From NCBI RefSeq assembly GCF_963675165.1, contig NC_087377.1, positions 10,898,632-10,962,631 on the forward strand: a stretch of 64,000 nt of DNA. The letters run 5' to 3'. A model generated the notes under the pieces. That model was given only the letters and a program-made list of their open reading frames with translations, made no database searches and was not told the origin of the DNA. This stretch comes from Halichondria panicea (taxonomy: Eukaryota; Porifera; Demospongiae; Suberitida; Halichondriidae). Shown in pieces: positions 46,805 through 57,883 of the stretch; the stretch's first letter is position 1; every line of letters begins with the position of its first letter. The translations under genes were made by a program, and so were the position numbers.

Positions 46805-48820
46805 CTGTGAAATAATAAATAGCAACAACATGGTAAATTGCAACGCTTTTAATACATTGTCAAAGAGGAAACGTTATAAACGTACTATGTAAACGGAACG
46901 GGAACTTGATATAAAGCATTTCCTTGGTACCAAAAAGTTGATGGGACCAGGTTGGGGGGTTGCTGGGATAGTGTACCTGTGAAATAATAAATAGGAACGA
47001 CATGGTAAATTGCAACGCTTTTAATACGAGGAAACGTTATAAACGTACTATGTAAACGGAACGGGAACTTGATATTGGGCGCTACTGTGAAAAAGACAAC
47101 TTGAAATCAGTGTCCCTCAAAACTAAAAGCCTGTCATTCACCAGCTTCAGATTTATTCCAAATACTTAGGAGTCCTCGTCTTTTTCTTACACCACTTTCA
47201 AATTAAACGATACGAACATACTTAAAGACATACTACGGAAACAATACGGGAATTTTTTTATTTACTGCTAGTGTATGCTAGACAACTCACTATCAGTGTG
47301 TCAGAGTAGTCCACCTCTGAGATGGTGTGGTGTAAGTCGGTCATGGCTTGTCTTATAGCACTGCGTCCAAAACAAGAGGTGTGCATGGTAAACACTGGCG
47401 GCAGCCACTGACGATAGCACCTGACTAGCTAGCAGCTGCATGTGCGGATGGGGACAAGAGAGGAGACCAGGTAGCTCCGTTTTGTAGATCTGCATGTGTG
47501 TGTGAGTTTGTGTGGATCGTGATTGTGTGAGTGTGTGTTTGGAAGGGAGGTAGTATAAAGCACAAAGCTAACTGGATTAGATGGAATCGCAAGGCTGCTG
47601 AAGCGTACTATTTTCAAAAGGAATGTTAAAGGTTGCTAGTCCAGAAGTTTTGATCTTTTAATTTCTTGACTTGTGGGTAGCTCAGGGAGAGGCGAGAACA
47701 CTCCCATTTATGCGGAGTCTAGGTGATTGCCAAACCATACTCATAGACTCTCTAATTATGGCTACAAACAATTATTATTTTTACCACAAAGCACCCAGTT
47801 AAAACAGGGAAGTTAACTGGTTTATATAGTAGACACTTCAATAATTTCAGCTACAGTAGTATTAAGCAAACAATAACCCACATGATTGTGATTGTGATGA
47901 CGTATTGTCCTTTGACTTCTCTATTCTGAGGATGCTTTCAGATTCTTGCAGCTCTTTACAGCTTTACCATGTGTTTGGTCCTTGCATGAGGATCATGTGA
48001 TTCCTCTATCTGGATTTCATCTTACATTTACATGTAGACTTAGTGTTTGTGGCTTAATTGTACAAGTACTTGTAGCATTTCAGAAGCAGATTGCAGAAAC
48101 TGCTTCTGAATGTGGATTCGCCAATTCTGCACAAATAATAATGCATGGGTGAATTAAAAAAGAGTATCTGGGTAAGGATATCACAATTCGCTAAGAAATT
48201 GTTTTAGGCTGTTGCCTGCTTCCAAAGCTAGATTATAGATTCCAGCTCATCTCTAACAAGGCACATTTTTTGGGTGAAAATTATGCTGGCATAATAGGCA
48301 GGTTTTGGAAATACAGGTCAGTACAAATCATAGTATAAACATTTGTAGGCCTGATGGAAGTATACAGGTGGATAATTATCTCCTTGGCATTCTACATTAG
48401 TGTTAATAGATAGAGTTGTGTGGCCATTATTTATAGTTTGATGCTACTTGTGCAACGACATGGTGTATGATGTGCTTTGGAGGGCAATTGAAAAGGCTGT
48501 TAACTTGAGCATAAAAGAATAGCGTAATAGGCAATATCTCGAGCATAATCTACCAACCCCTATACACATGAGCGAAGTGTATATACACTGAACACTACTA
48601 TGCTTATTTTAAACAAGTGCCTTGAGATGTTTGCTCCACTGGTAGCTAAGATCGTCACATTTGTACCATTGCATGCTACAGAGAACATCTTCACACTGTT
48701 TGAGACTTGATACCCCATAAAAAGTGTGTGTGTTATTCACCGCAACTGGGATACTTGAGAGCAGTCCATTTTGCACAGCATTTGTGATTTCACTCACAAT
48801 TTATTTTAGTCAATGTTGTA

Positions 48821-49026
48821 CCGTATAGCGGGTAATTTTAATGGGGCAAAATATTCGTGGTTTTCGTGGTTGGAGGTATGACCACGAATATTTTACCCAC
48901 GAATGAAGCGACCTTGCCTACCTTTACCTGCAGTGCAAGCAGCTACCACAAAAATATTACCCACGAAATGTCTCAATATTGCTGAACCACAAATATTTTG
49001 TCCCCCGAAAATTACCCGCTGTACGG
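48821..49026. mobile_element. TA-flanked CCGTATAGCGGG mini-element, copy B
   Basis: Counterpart of 7493-7688, with the ends and internal palindrome preserved. Between 46805 and 50970 there is otherwise only the duplicated intergenic DNA described for copy A. Confidence 0.8.
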
Positions 49027-49587
49027 TATGCATTATCCACTTGATTGGTGGGAATGTTCAGTGAAGCCAAGCTATAAGTGTTTTGTGTCTTGACATCACG
49101 ATGCTTGTGTTGGTTCGGATCATCTTCTGAGCGATCAACAAAAGGGAACAATCTAATTCCTTTCGTAGCTTATTTGCATTATAGCTCGTTATCTCGGCTA
49201 TGTCCAAGCAGTCTGCCCTAGACCCCCAGTTTTCAGTAGTTGACAAAACAGGAAATATGTATTAGCTAACTTTTGTTCTTTACTTCACTCACAAATGTAT
49301 GATAAATAAGCATCGAACATCACTTGCCATAGCAAAAGTTAGTATTCTCTTTTGAAAATGATCGCAGCCTGAAAAGTAGCAATTTAAAAGGCAATAAACG
49401 GACAGTGACGACCAGTTTCGGATTTTACAATAGTTGCGACTTCAACAGGCTGAAAGATGACACAGCAGAGGTCACTGGCCGGAAATAGCTGGCAACTACT
49501 TCCAGATAAAACTAAGATTCATTTTTTGGCTATGGTCCGCCTAATACTTTCGTCCGGGAATATTCCCCCAGTACTCTAATGAGATTA

Positions 49588-49753
49588 CCGTATTAGCGGG
49601 GAAATGTTTATGGGTGCAAATTTTCGCTATTTGGCTCCAGATCCCTTAGCAGAAATGTTCGTGGGTTCTAATATTTGCGTTATAATGCCAGGAAACCACA
49701 CCCACCAATAGCAAAATACCGGTGCGTGGGAGTTTATTTTCGTGTCTGTACGG
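49588..49753. mobile_element. CCGTATTAGCGG mini-element, copy B
   Basis: Counterpart of 8250-8415, with the same short ends and TA borders. Confidence 0.55.
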
Positions 49754-50970
49754 TATCTCTAGATTCATAATGATGACACCACAACAACCATAAGCGCATG
49801 AAGGGTGATTATTTCCGGACTTCCAAAGCTCATAACACGGACCATTATTTTACTAAGCTAGAACTTAGATCATATAGATAGAGGGATTGGAAACGGTTAA
49901 CTAACGCGAGGGCTAGCATGAATAGTTGATGAGAATTATTCTGCTGTCTGTAAGAAGTCTACGAGCAATTCTACTGCTAAACATCAACTTTCATCCCATA
50001 CTTGAGGCCATTTGGGACACAGCACACTATTTAGTAACACAGCTTAGCTATATCATATACGTACAATATAGGAACACATGAAGAGGCGCTCTGTGTACCT
50101 CTAGCTACTTCACGACAATCAAGATTATATTTTCTTCGTTTCCAATGGCATGTGATGGGGTAGCTCTGAGATGTATACATTGGACACAATAAGTTCCTGG
50201 GCTTTTGCGGGAGTTATGAAGAGATACAAGGATGGTCCCATGCAGAGCCATACTTCATTGTAAAACATCACGTGAATCATTTCCGTTTGCAATCCCTCTT
50301 CTACTCTATCTATGCATGTGGTGGAACTACGGGCTTCCGTATAATTATATGCATTATTATCCAATCTAATTATATACCTACGTAGGCCCCACCGGAAAAA
50401 TATTGGTGCTCAATTGGAACAGAATATATTTAGGGCTAAGCGAAAAAATGATGGTACACATAGTTATACCCATACACATGCAGACGCCCTCCTATACTCA
50501 TGCAACTCACGTGGTTCTATTCTCTGCATGCATGTGCTCCTACAGTTGATGTGGACAGTACAAGACTGGATCGGATGAGTCATGACACTCATGATTGCCC
50601 TACGTACAGCATAAACACATTATAACGCTCAACCACATCAAAGGACGACTGGTTACTGTGGTGATGGTCAGAGGAATTGCAGCTTTATCACTAGCAAACA
50701 CATTGTTCCTTAGCTTCATGCACACAGCCTTCAATTACCTATAATTATATACACAAGTGAATCAACGTATTTAAATTGACTCGATATTGTGTCATAAACG
50801 CGTGTCTTGCACACGCGGCCATCAGAAATGTCACAGAGAGGGCACAAAGTTGCTAAAATCGAAGCATGTAGCAAAATGTGATTTTTCACCCGGCGCACCC
50901 CCTCGCCCAAGGGCGGGCGGGAAAGCCCCCCTTAACTGGGGTTCAATCCCTTAATTTGTTTATGCACTTT

Positions 50971-51246
50971 TTAAGGTTTCAGTATCCCCAAGATGTCATT
51001 TGGCGATAGCCGAGGGTGTACGGTACAGTTTGGTACCAACCTCATCATGCATGTTCTGATATAGGTGTCGTTCTGTACATAGTTCCAATACTTTGAGGCT
51101 GCTGAAAACATAAAGAATCCGCTGCACATTCCGGCCATTATGTAGAAAAAAGAAGTTGTTTCACTAGGGTATTGGGTGTGACTGGATTCAGTTACCAATG
51201 GGGAAATAGGTGGACAAAATTGAGCATGAGAGCTTGTGGCAGAAAT
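50971..51246 (-). CDS. Possible terminal exon, unknown product (copy B)
   Basis: Counterpart of 9650-9925. The acceptor CTCATGCAG, open frame and stop are all retained. Retention in two nearly identical copies is weak evidence for coding because little time has passed. Confidence 0.25.
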   Translation of the reverse strand: MSATSSHAQFCPPISPLVTESSHTQYPSETTSFFYIMAGMCSGFFMFSAASKYWNYVQNDTYIRTCMMRLVPNCTVHPRLSPNDILGILKP

Positions 51247-51552
51247 CTGCATGAGAAATAAATCATTCGGCAGGTAAAGGGTTAAGAGCTATAGTAACAT
51301 GGCTTCGTGTCAGTGTGTCAACAATGAAAGTGTGCATATACAAATTGTGTCAACAATGAGGAGATCACAATGATTTGTTACCTAATATGGGATTAAAAAC
51401 TAGGATACGTATGTATACATATACTATACTGTGAAACGCAAGAATAACATGCAGCGAGAAGGTTTTTAATATTGAGTATAATTTCAGTGTCAAAAGAGAC
51501 GACACAGTGACACCCTCTTCAGGTACGAAAAGACAAGACTATCAAGAAAATA

Positions 51553-52878
51553 ATGGCAGCACTGAACCCCAATAACCAGCAACAAGATGACAAGAGAATA
51601 ATAGGATTTGATTGTGAGTTTGTGAAGCCACCACCTTCGGAATTTGTCCAGTCAGAGTGTCCAGTTTGTCTCCAGATCATTCGAGAGCCCCACCAGGTCA
51701 CATGCTGTGGAAAGAAGTTTTGTAAAGCTTGTATTGAACACATCATAGTAATTCGAAAGCTGTGCCCAACTTGCAACGAGAAATTTTCAAGTTTTGCCGA
51801 CAAAGCTTTGAAACAATCGCTCTACAGTTTAAAAGTTCATTGCAGTCACCAGAAAGACGGGTGTGAGTGGACGGGGGAACTGAGACAGCTTGATGAGCAC
51901 CTCAACACAGATCCACAGCCAAAACGACTCGATAGATGTCAGTTTGTCGAGATCGATTGCATCTTTAATTGTGGGGACAAATTGCAGGTAAGAAACATTG
52001 AAAATCACCAAAGTGAGGATTGCCCCAAACGACCATTTGGTTGTGAGCACTGCCATAGTTACGAGTCTACCTTTGATGATGTCACCAACAACCACTGGCC
52101 TATGTGTGGGTCCTTCCCTGTCCCCTGCCATAACCAGTGTGGTTCAACTATCCAACGTCAAAATATAGACAGCCATGTTACCGATGAGTGCCTCCTGACC
52201 ACCATCAACTGTGACTTCCACCACGTAGGCTGTGTTATGAAACTTCCTCGACAAGACATGCCAGAACACCTGAGAGAGAACCTACTCATACACATATCTC
52301 TATTAGCCACTAGTCATGCCAAGCAACAAGCGGACATTGCTACTTTAGTAGAAGAGAATAAACAACTAACGATGAAAATTATTGAGTTGATGCCATTGCA
52401 ACAAATGATCATCGTGAACTCCAAACCTCCTCTTGGTGCCCCTGTCCTTACAGTGACCAACTTCCAACAGCACAAGAGAGATGCCGATATTTGGTTCTCC
52501 CCTCCAGTCTACACCTACCATCAGGGCTACAAGATCTGTCTCTGTGTGTATGTTAACGGTGAAGGCAAAGGTAAAGGAACACATGTCTCTGTGGGTGTGC
52601 ACTTTATGAGAGGAGAGTTTGACAGTTCTCTGATATGGCCGTTTCGTGGTGCGATTTCATATCAACTACTGGACCAAGTCAATGGCAAGGATCATAAAAC
52701 AGGCACACTCACTTATAGTGACAAAACACATAACAAGTACTGTGGCAGAGTGACAGAGGGAGAGATATCACCAAGTGGGTGGGGAAGACCACAGTTCATT
52801 GCTCACTCTGAACTGGAGCCCAAGTATTTACGAAACGACACCCTTCTTTTTCAAATAAACAAAGTAGAACTTAAGTAG
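51553..52878 (+). CDS. TRAF-like RING/zinc-finger/MATH protein, copy B
   Basis: An intact 441-residue intronless paralogue or allele of the gene at 10234. About six base differences were seen, five of which change residues: S28P, R47H (inside the RING), Y152H, C202R (zinc-finger region) and E257K (coiled coil). The remaining one, in codon TTT/TTC of the MATH domain, is silent. The RING again has lysine 54 instead of histidine. Domain order is as in copy A: RING 36-74, TRAF-type fingers 97-230, coiled coil 240-285, MATH 296-441. C202 is probably not a zinc ligand by spacing. Both copies could be active; expression cannot be judged. Confidence 0.93.
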   Translation: MAALNPNNQQQDDKRIIGFDCEFVKPPPSEFVQSECPVCLQIIREPHQVTCCGKKFCKACIEHIIVIRKLCPTCNEKFSSFADKALKQSLYSLKVHCSHQKDGCEWTGELRQLDEHLNTDPQPKRLDRCQFVEIDCIFNCGDKLQVRNIENHQSEDCPKRPFGCEHCHSYESTFDDVTNNHWPMCGSFPVPCHNQCGSTIQRQNIDSHVTDECLLTTINCDFHHVGCVMKLPRQDMPEHLRENLLIHISLLATSHAKQQADIATLVEENKQLTMKIIELMPLQQMIIVNSKPPLGAPVLTVTNFQQHKRDADIWFSPPVYTYHQGYKICLCVYVNGEGKGKGTHVSVGVHFMRGEFDSSLIWPFRGAISYQLLDQVNGKDHKTGTLTYSDKTHNKYCGRVTEGEISPSGWGRPQFIAHSELEPKYLRNDTLLFQINKVELK

Positions 52879-54296
52879 TTACTTAGAAGAGTGATAAATA
52901 GTTATACACAAACATATATACCAGACGTACGTGCATGGTATAGAGACAAATTAAAATTATATGTACTGACTATACAATAATATTTTGTACATGATTGTTC
53001 TTATTTACAACGTATATAGGTGCATGGTGGTGTCGGTGGGTGAAGCAATTGGTTGGGATGGCAACTACCTTAATTGAGGTGACACATTTTCGCGGCTATT
53101 AATTTTTGCTATTTCTGCAAATGAGAGTAAAATCGCAAACATCTGTAACTCGCAGATAATTTGAAAATGCAATGAACTCATTAAAACCACTTGCGAGTGA
53201 TTAGAAACGACGCTATGAATAATAATTATTTCACAATTTGAGCAGTAAAGAATTTAAGCTATGATTTCTCGTGGTGCATGGATAGAATATTTTTACAGTT
53301 AGGTGCTTATAATTGTAGTTTTCATAGCTGGCGAAGCTGTTCCCTCTAGTACGTACTCCTCTCTCTTCTATTGGCTCATGTTCTATAACTGAGGAAAGCA
53401 CCGCAGTCTCGGTGGAGGTGTCAAAACTACATAACATAAAGCTACTAATAGCTTTTACACACAAATTATCATGATGATGTTGCATTACTAAATTTTGCTG
53501 CATACAAAGGCAGAATTCAGTATCACAGAGAAACTCAAAGAGTCGGTAATGATTTGCAAATCCAAGAAATAAAATCCATGACTAGAAACTCATACTTGCA
53601 CTTTATTGATCCTTGAGCAGCTGTATAGCAGTCTACACAGACACATGCACAGACACACAGACAGACTCACACAAACACACTACCATATACCTCACTTGCA
53701 TATGCGCACCAAGGCATAATTATAGTTTATTTACTGATTCAGTCCGTATCCTAGGTGATGTCCAGTAATTATATTATATGGTAATTACTTCCCCCAGGCA
53801 CTATTCTTATAATGTACTTCCCCAGCAGATTTGAATTGCATCTTGACAAAATTTGGTACATGCAAGCAATAAAATTCAAAAATGTTGTGTAAGCTTGACA
53901 GTATTGAACTGAGCTAGCTGAATCTTGTAGTTAAATTCTTGCTCTGTGCTTTCTTAGTAGTCAAGGCTGTGACTCAGAAGTAGAGGATTACAAGCATACT
54001 GTGGTGTTGTTGACAATAACAGACTAGTTCAGAGCTACAGTATAGTACAGCTAGCTAGCTAGCTACATGTACAAACCTCAGCAAAGTGCAGCTGCATTTA
54101 GTGGTGGGCGGGTCTGGTCAAAGTTTATGCATGGCTTCCAGCTAGCTGAACCTAGCTAGTTAGCTAGCTCATGTAGCTCCAGCTCCACAGTAGTACTGCT
54201 AGTTCTGTGCCTGTAAAACTGCGCTGTGAGAGCAAGTTTGACTGTCTCCACTGATGTTCAAATGACTGTTTTGCTGTTTTTGCAGTAAATAAATCA

Positions 54297-54407
54297 GTTG
54301 TTGACTGGTTGCCTAGTAATTATGGTTTATAAACAACCTCAGCCTCGGGCTGCGCCCTCGGCATTGGTTGTTTATAAGCCATAATTACTAGTCAACCAGT
54401 CAATAAC
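54297..54407. repeat. Foldback hairpin 1 in the copy-B insert
   Basis: GTTGACTGGTTGCCTAGTAA and GGTTTATAAACAACC pair with GGTTGTTTATAAGCC and TTACTAGTCAACCAGTCAA around a GC-rich loop (CCTCGGGCTGCGCCCTCGG). It is non-coding. Confidence 0.85.
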
Positions 54408-54431
54408 TATAACATAATCTATAAATAATAG

Positions 54432-54564
54432 TTAGACACTGTTTAGGAAGTTTCTACATGATTTAGAAGCCCAAAGGGCTGGTTGTAGTATCCCGAACGC
54501 AGTGAGGGTTCTACTAGCCCTGAGGACTTCTAAATCATGTGGAAACTTCCTAAACAATGTCTAA
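54432..54564. repeat. Foldback hairpin 2 in the copy-B insert
   Basis: Arms TTAGACACTGTTTAGGAAG and CTTCCTAAACAATGTCTAA continue through TACATGATTTAGAAG / CTTCTAAATCATGTG. The centre holds CCCGAACGCAGTGAGGG. Three copies of GAAGTACATGATTTTCTA-like sequence follow at about 54640-54690. Confidence 0.85.
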
Positions 54565-55135
54565 GCATTTTAGATCATAGCAACCATGAGTATTTAGCCA
54601 ATCAGATTTGAATGTTCTTATCTAATCTTTGCTACATGATTTTCTAAGTGAAGTACATGATTTTCTATTGAAGTACATGATTTTCTAAATTGGATAGAAC
54701 ATTTCCTCTAACCAACCAGATTGCAGTATTTTTATGACAAACATGATCTAATTATAGGCAATACCGTTCCTTGAGGTTATAGATAATGGAAATGAAGAAA
54801 AGTTCCCAGGCGGGATCGATTCTCACAGAAAGCACTACATTTACGGGTGCTGATGCCTCGGTGGAAGTTTATGTTATGATAACAGAAAAGCTACTATAAT
54901 ATGACTGCTATAATATCTCTGCTTTTGAGAAACTAAAATTTGACCCCTGTGTTTTTTAAGCTCTTAAAGTATATGTAGTAGAGTCTGCAAGAGAAGTACG
55001 TTGATTAGCATGCAGAAAAGATTTTTTTGAAAACAACACCATTATATATGGTGGAAGCAAGTAGATGATAGGATTATAATAAAAAAAGAACAGTGTATGT
55101 AAAATAGTGTGTACATGAAGTAAACAGTTAGTTTG

Positions 55136-55921
55136 CTAGTTTTGCTGCAAGCTGCTATAACCAGGTCCAGGTGACAGCTTCATAGCGTGGCCTCTTGATG
55201 AACGAGCGCCACGTATGCACTGAATGGCGGACCTGAGCAGGCTGAAAGAGAGGGAGCATCTCAGCCAGTGCAGAGTGGTGCTGTAAGGTTGGTCCCATTT
55301 GTCTGCTAGCAGGGAGGCCAGTCGTTTGTAGAAGTTTGTAGCTTGTTTTGAAAGGCCGCCTGTCGCAGACATCACAATGGGGACGAAAGTAGCATGCTCC
55401 ACTTCTCTCACCCTTTGTCCGTATGCACGGATCTTTTCCCTCTCGTGCTTCCTGAAGCATTGGTCTAGGGTTGTGTTGCGATTTGAGGGAGCAAAAGGGT
55501 TGAAGACTCTGACGTCCACCAGAGTTTTCTCACGTCTGCCTCCCCAGAGACCACTGGCAGCAACATCAAGCCTAGCACCTATGGTAGTATTTGCGCTTCT
55601 CCCGGACATGGTCTCTGTGGTGATCTCCTGAAGCTCTGGTTCAATTTGCACATCATTGCATACTTCAGTTAAGAGTATCGCTGTTAAATCTCTTATTTCA
55701 TTGTGACGCAGGGAAGGAAACCCACCACGTGGGCAAGAAAGTATATGATCCACAACAAACGCGGCTCCACAGGCACAGTGTGTGGGGGTCTTGATGGGTG
55801 TCCAGCCATAGCGTAGGGCCATGGCATCAACAAAGGCACCCTTGTGGAGACAGAAGCCATGTTCCTTGATTGGCAGTGAGGTCAGCCAGCTTGAGGCACC
55901 TGATTGGCTAGCGAGGTCCAT
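55136..55921 (-). mobile_element. C-terminal piece of a retrotransposon-type protein
   Basis: An open frame of 261 codons. It contains a C-x-C-x8-H-x4-C knuckle (HCACGAAFVVDHILSC), then SLRHNEIRDLTAILLTEVC and a segment ARLDVAAS...TLVDVRVFNPF. The D-x16-D spacing there resembles the restriction-like endonuclease that follows a CCHC knuckle in R2-type non-LTR elements. From memory, proteins with this module are repeated many times in sponge and cnidarian genomes next to reverse transcriptases. No reverse transcriptase domain is present upstream, so this is a 5'-truncated copy. GC content is higher than the surroundings. It lies in DNA private to the B side (54897-56411). The endonuclease reading is inference. 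Confidence 0.6.
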
Positions 55922-56080
55922 AGTGTCTACTGTGTACTTCTGCTAGTCTCTATTTTAGCCGCCCTCTAAAAGTTGGGCGACGTAATCACGAGTCTATGTT
56001 ATAGAGGGCGATAGATTGATGAGACAATATTTTTCTGTCGCTGAATCTGTTGACAGCTAGTTGTGTTTGGTCTATGATGG

Positions 56081-56218
56081 TAGCCTCGATCCCAGGCCGA
56101 TCCGTCTCTAATTGAACGCTAGGTCGAGGCGACCTAGCGTTCAATTAGAGACGGATCGGCCTGGGATCGAGGCGACCTAGCGTTCAATTAGAGACGGATC
56201 GGCCTGGGATCGAGGCTA
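56081..56218. mobile_element. Mutator-like palindrome with one arm doubled
   Basis: CTATGATGG at 56072-56080 is repeated at 56219-56227. The left arm starts TAGCCTCGATCCCAGGCCG and runs to CGCTAGGTC. The complementary right arm (GACCTAGCGTTC...GAGGC) occurs twice in tandem before the final CTA. It is non-coding and of the same family as 5226, 24621 and 31893. Confidence 0.85.
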
Positions 56219-56411
56219 CTATGATGGTTACTGAATATTTGGCCTGGAATGTCATTAAAAGGTCATAATTAGAGTGATGTCCTACCTCTGGCCGCTCCCC
56301 CTCTGGTTTCAATCGCTCGATGGGCCATAATTTAGCGCATGTGCATAGAATGTCTATCTATTATTAATTAATTTTTGTTAGCTTCCTGTGATGTGGTTTA
56401 GTTACACAGCC

Positions 56412-57787
56412 AAATAGAGAGCTTTAATACAGAAAGCAGTGTCTATCGGTGTAGAAAGTCTAGGGAAACATGATGAAATTAAGACTTATTCTTCTCCTAT
56501 GGACTGTGCTTTCCTTCTCTGGAAATAGTGCACTAGCACAGACAGCTCCTACTGCTGTCCTCAACCCAGCAGAAGGTGTCAATGCAAGTCTAGGATCCAC
56601 TGTCACCTTCACTTGCATCATTAATGGGACAGAAGATGTTTTATGGACAGTAGACGGAATCTCAAATCCCTCAGTGCAACGTGAGATGGGGATTACTCAA
56701 AACAATACAGTCGGACAACCTGACGGAACTTTTATCTCTCGCATTCATGTTTCATCCACGATGGAGAATACTGGTATTGAGATTCTATGCCGTGCAATAG
56801 GGACCTTATCGAATGGACAAAGTGAAACAGTCACTCTATTTGTCCAAGGACTGCTGAGCTCTCCAACAGCGCTTGGTATTTCCGACTCAGAGGGACCTAC
56901 TCGGAGATTGAGCTGGACACCACCACCAACACTAGACCTCACCGATGTCCATCCAGACATCAGCCACTACAATGTATGCTTGAATGAGGTGTCTTGCAGA
57001 AATGTCGAAGGAACAGAGTTATCATTTTTAAACATCAGAATGGGGATTGAGTTTTCAATTGTCGCAGTTAATGTGGTTGGTCAAGGCAATGCTAGCACCA
57101 TCAATCATGAGCCTTGTGACTCTACAACAGGTGAGTTAATTCATATAATTATGTATGTGCGAAAAGTTCATGCACTTCTATGGACTTTTGATGAATGTTC
57201 GTTGACCTCTCAATGTATAGTACCTATTCAAGTTGATGGAGATCTTGTCATGAGTAATGTCTCTCTGCAATCTAATGGGACTACTCCCTCCGTTACTTTC
57301 TCCTTTAGAAAAGTGAGTAATACATGCCAAAATGTAGAGGTTCCAATCCTTAAAGACGCAATGAAAAATTGCCATTTTTCTCATGTACAGGGAGGTGGAG
57401 ATGCCAATTGTTTTAACCTGTATCGGATTGAAGCATCACCGTCCAATCAAGGCACTCCCCTCACCCAGGGACCAGTGATCCCAACAGTGAGTGGAGGGGA
57501 GGACATTTCTGTTAGTGTGACTTCTGGCTTTGTGAGAAATACGGTCTACAATGTCAACATTGTATCGGTGAATGTTAATGGAGAGAATTTCTCAAGGGGA
57601 GACATACAATTGAGTAAGTCAGTTAGTAAGATATTGCTAGAGCAGGTCCGGATCTAGGGGGTGGATTTCAGGGGTTGCAATCCCCCCAAACACTCACAAA
57701 AACTAGCTCAACCAACACTTGTGTTGCTTGTGGCTAAATGAGCAATGTGGTTAACTTAAAAACTGTGAACTATAAAGTATTAGTGCT
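56412..57787. repeat. Second duplicated block carrying receptor exons 1-3 (B side)
   Basis: Partner of 16507-17896. The alignment stops at AAGTATTAGT, about 170 bases into intron 3, beyond which the two sides are unrelated. Confidence 0.9.
56470..57613 (+). CDS. Ig/FN3 receptor paralogue, 5' half only
   Basis: Exons are 56470-57130, 57221-57312 and 57391-57613, with phases identical to the first receptor. It encodes a signal peptide, one Ig domain and two FN3-type domains. Both introns (90 and 78 bases) are multiples of three without a stop, so the genomic frame stays open through them to 57657 and intron retention would still give an open message. Compared with the first receptor, about two dozen residues differ, concentrated in the Ig domain and the end of FN3-1, while a run of about 50 residues at the Ig/FN3 junction is unchanged. 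Three residues (SSI) are missing. Exon 4, the membrane helix and tail were not found before 64000. It may end as a secreted form, continue outside the window or be truncated. Confidence 0.7.
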
Positions 57788-57883
57788 GATCACATGATCT
57801 CCAGCCAATCAGCTTATCTGAAAGTAGTCAGGTGACCATGGATTAAATAACTTAATCCACACGTAAGTGTGCTTTAAGTTATA

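Larger units (their letters stand above)
53727..54745. repeat. Insert private to copy B, partly inverted copy of 32.5-33.2 kb
   Basis: The insert interrupts the A/B alignment between GCATAATTATAG and ATTATAGGCAATACC. Its left half is the inverse of the collagen/Pro-rich neighbourhood: CATCACCTAGGATAC of 32585 appears reversed near 53749, and GCAAAAACAGCAAAACAGTC of 33166 appears reversed near 54270. The right half contains two long hairpins. It contains no open gene. Confidence 0.75.
42170..54896. repeat. Segmental duplication, copy B
   Basis: Collinear with 1-12557. It lacks the two elements private to copy A and has its own insert at 53727-54745. Its left boundary cannot be set because the partner sequence is outside the window. 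The Pro-rich repeat lies immediately to its left. The GGTGCTGATGCCTCG repeats of this copy are at about 43988-44160, 53398-53720 and 54840-54870. Confidence 0.95.
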
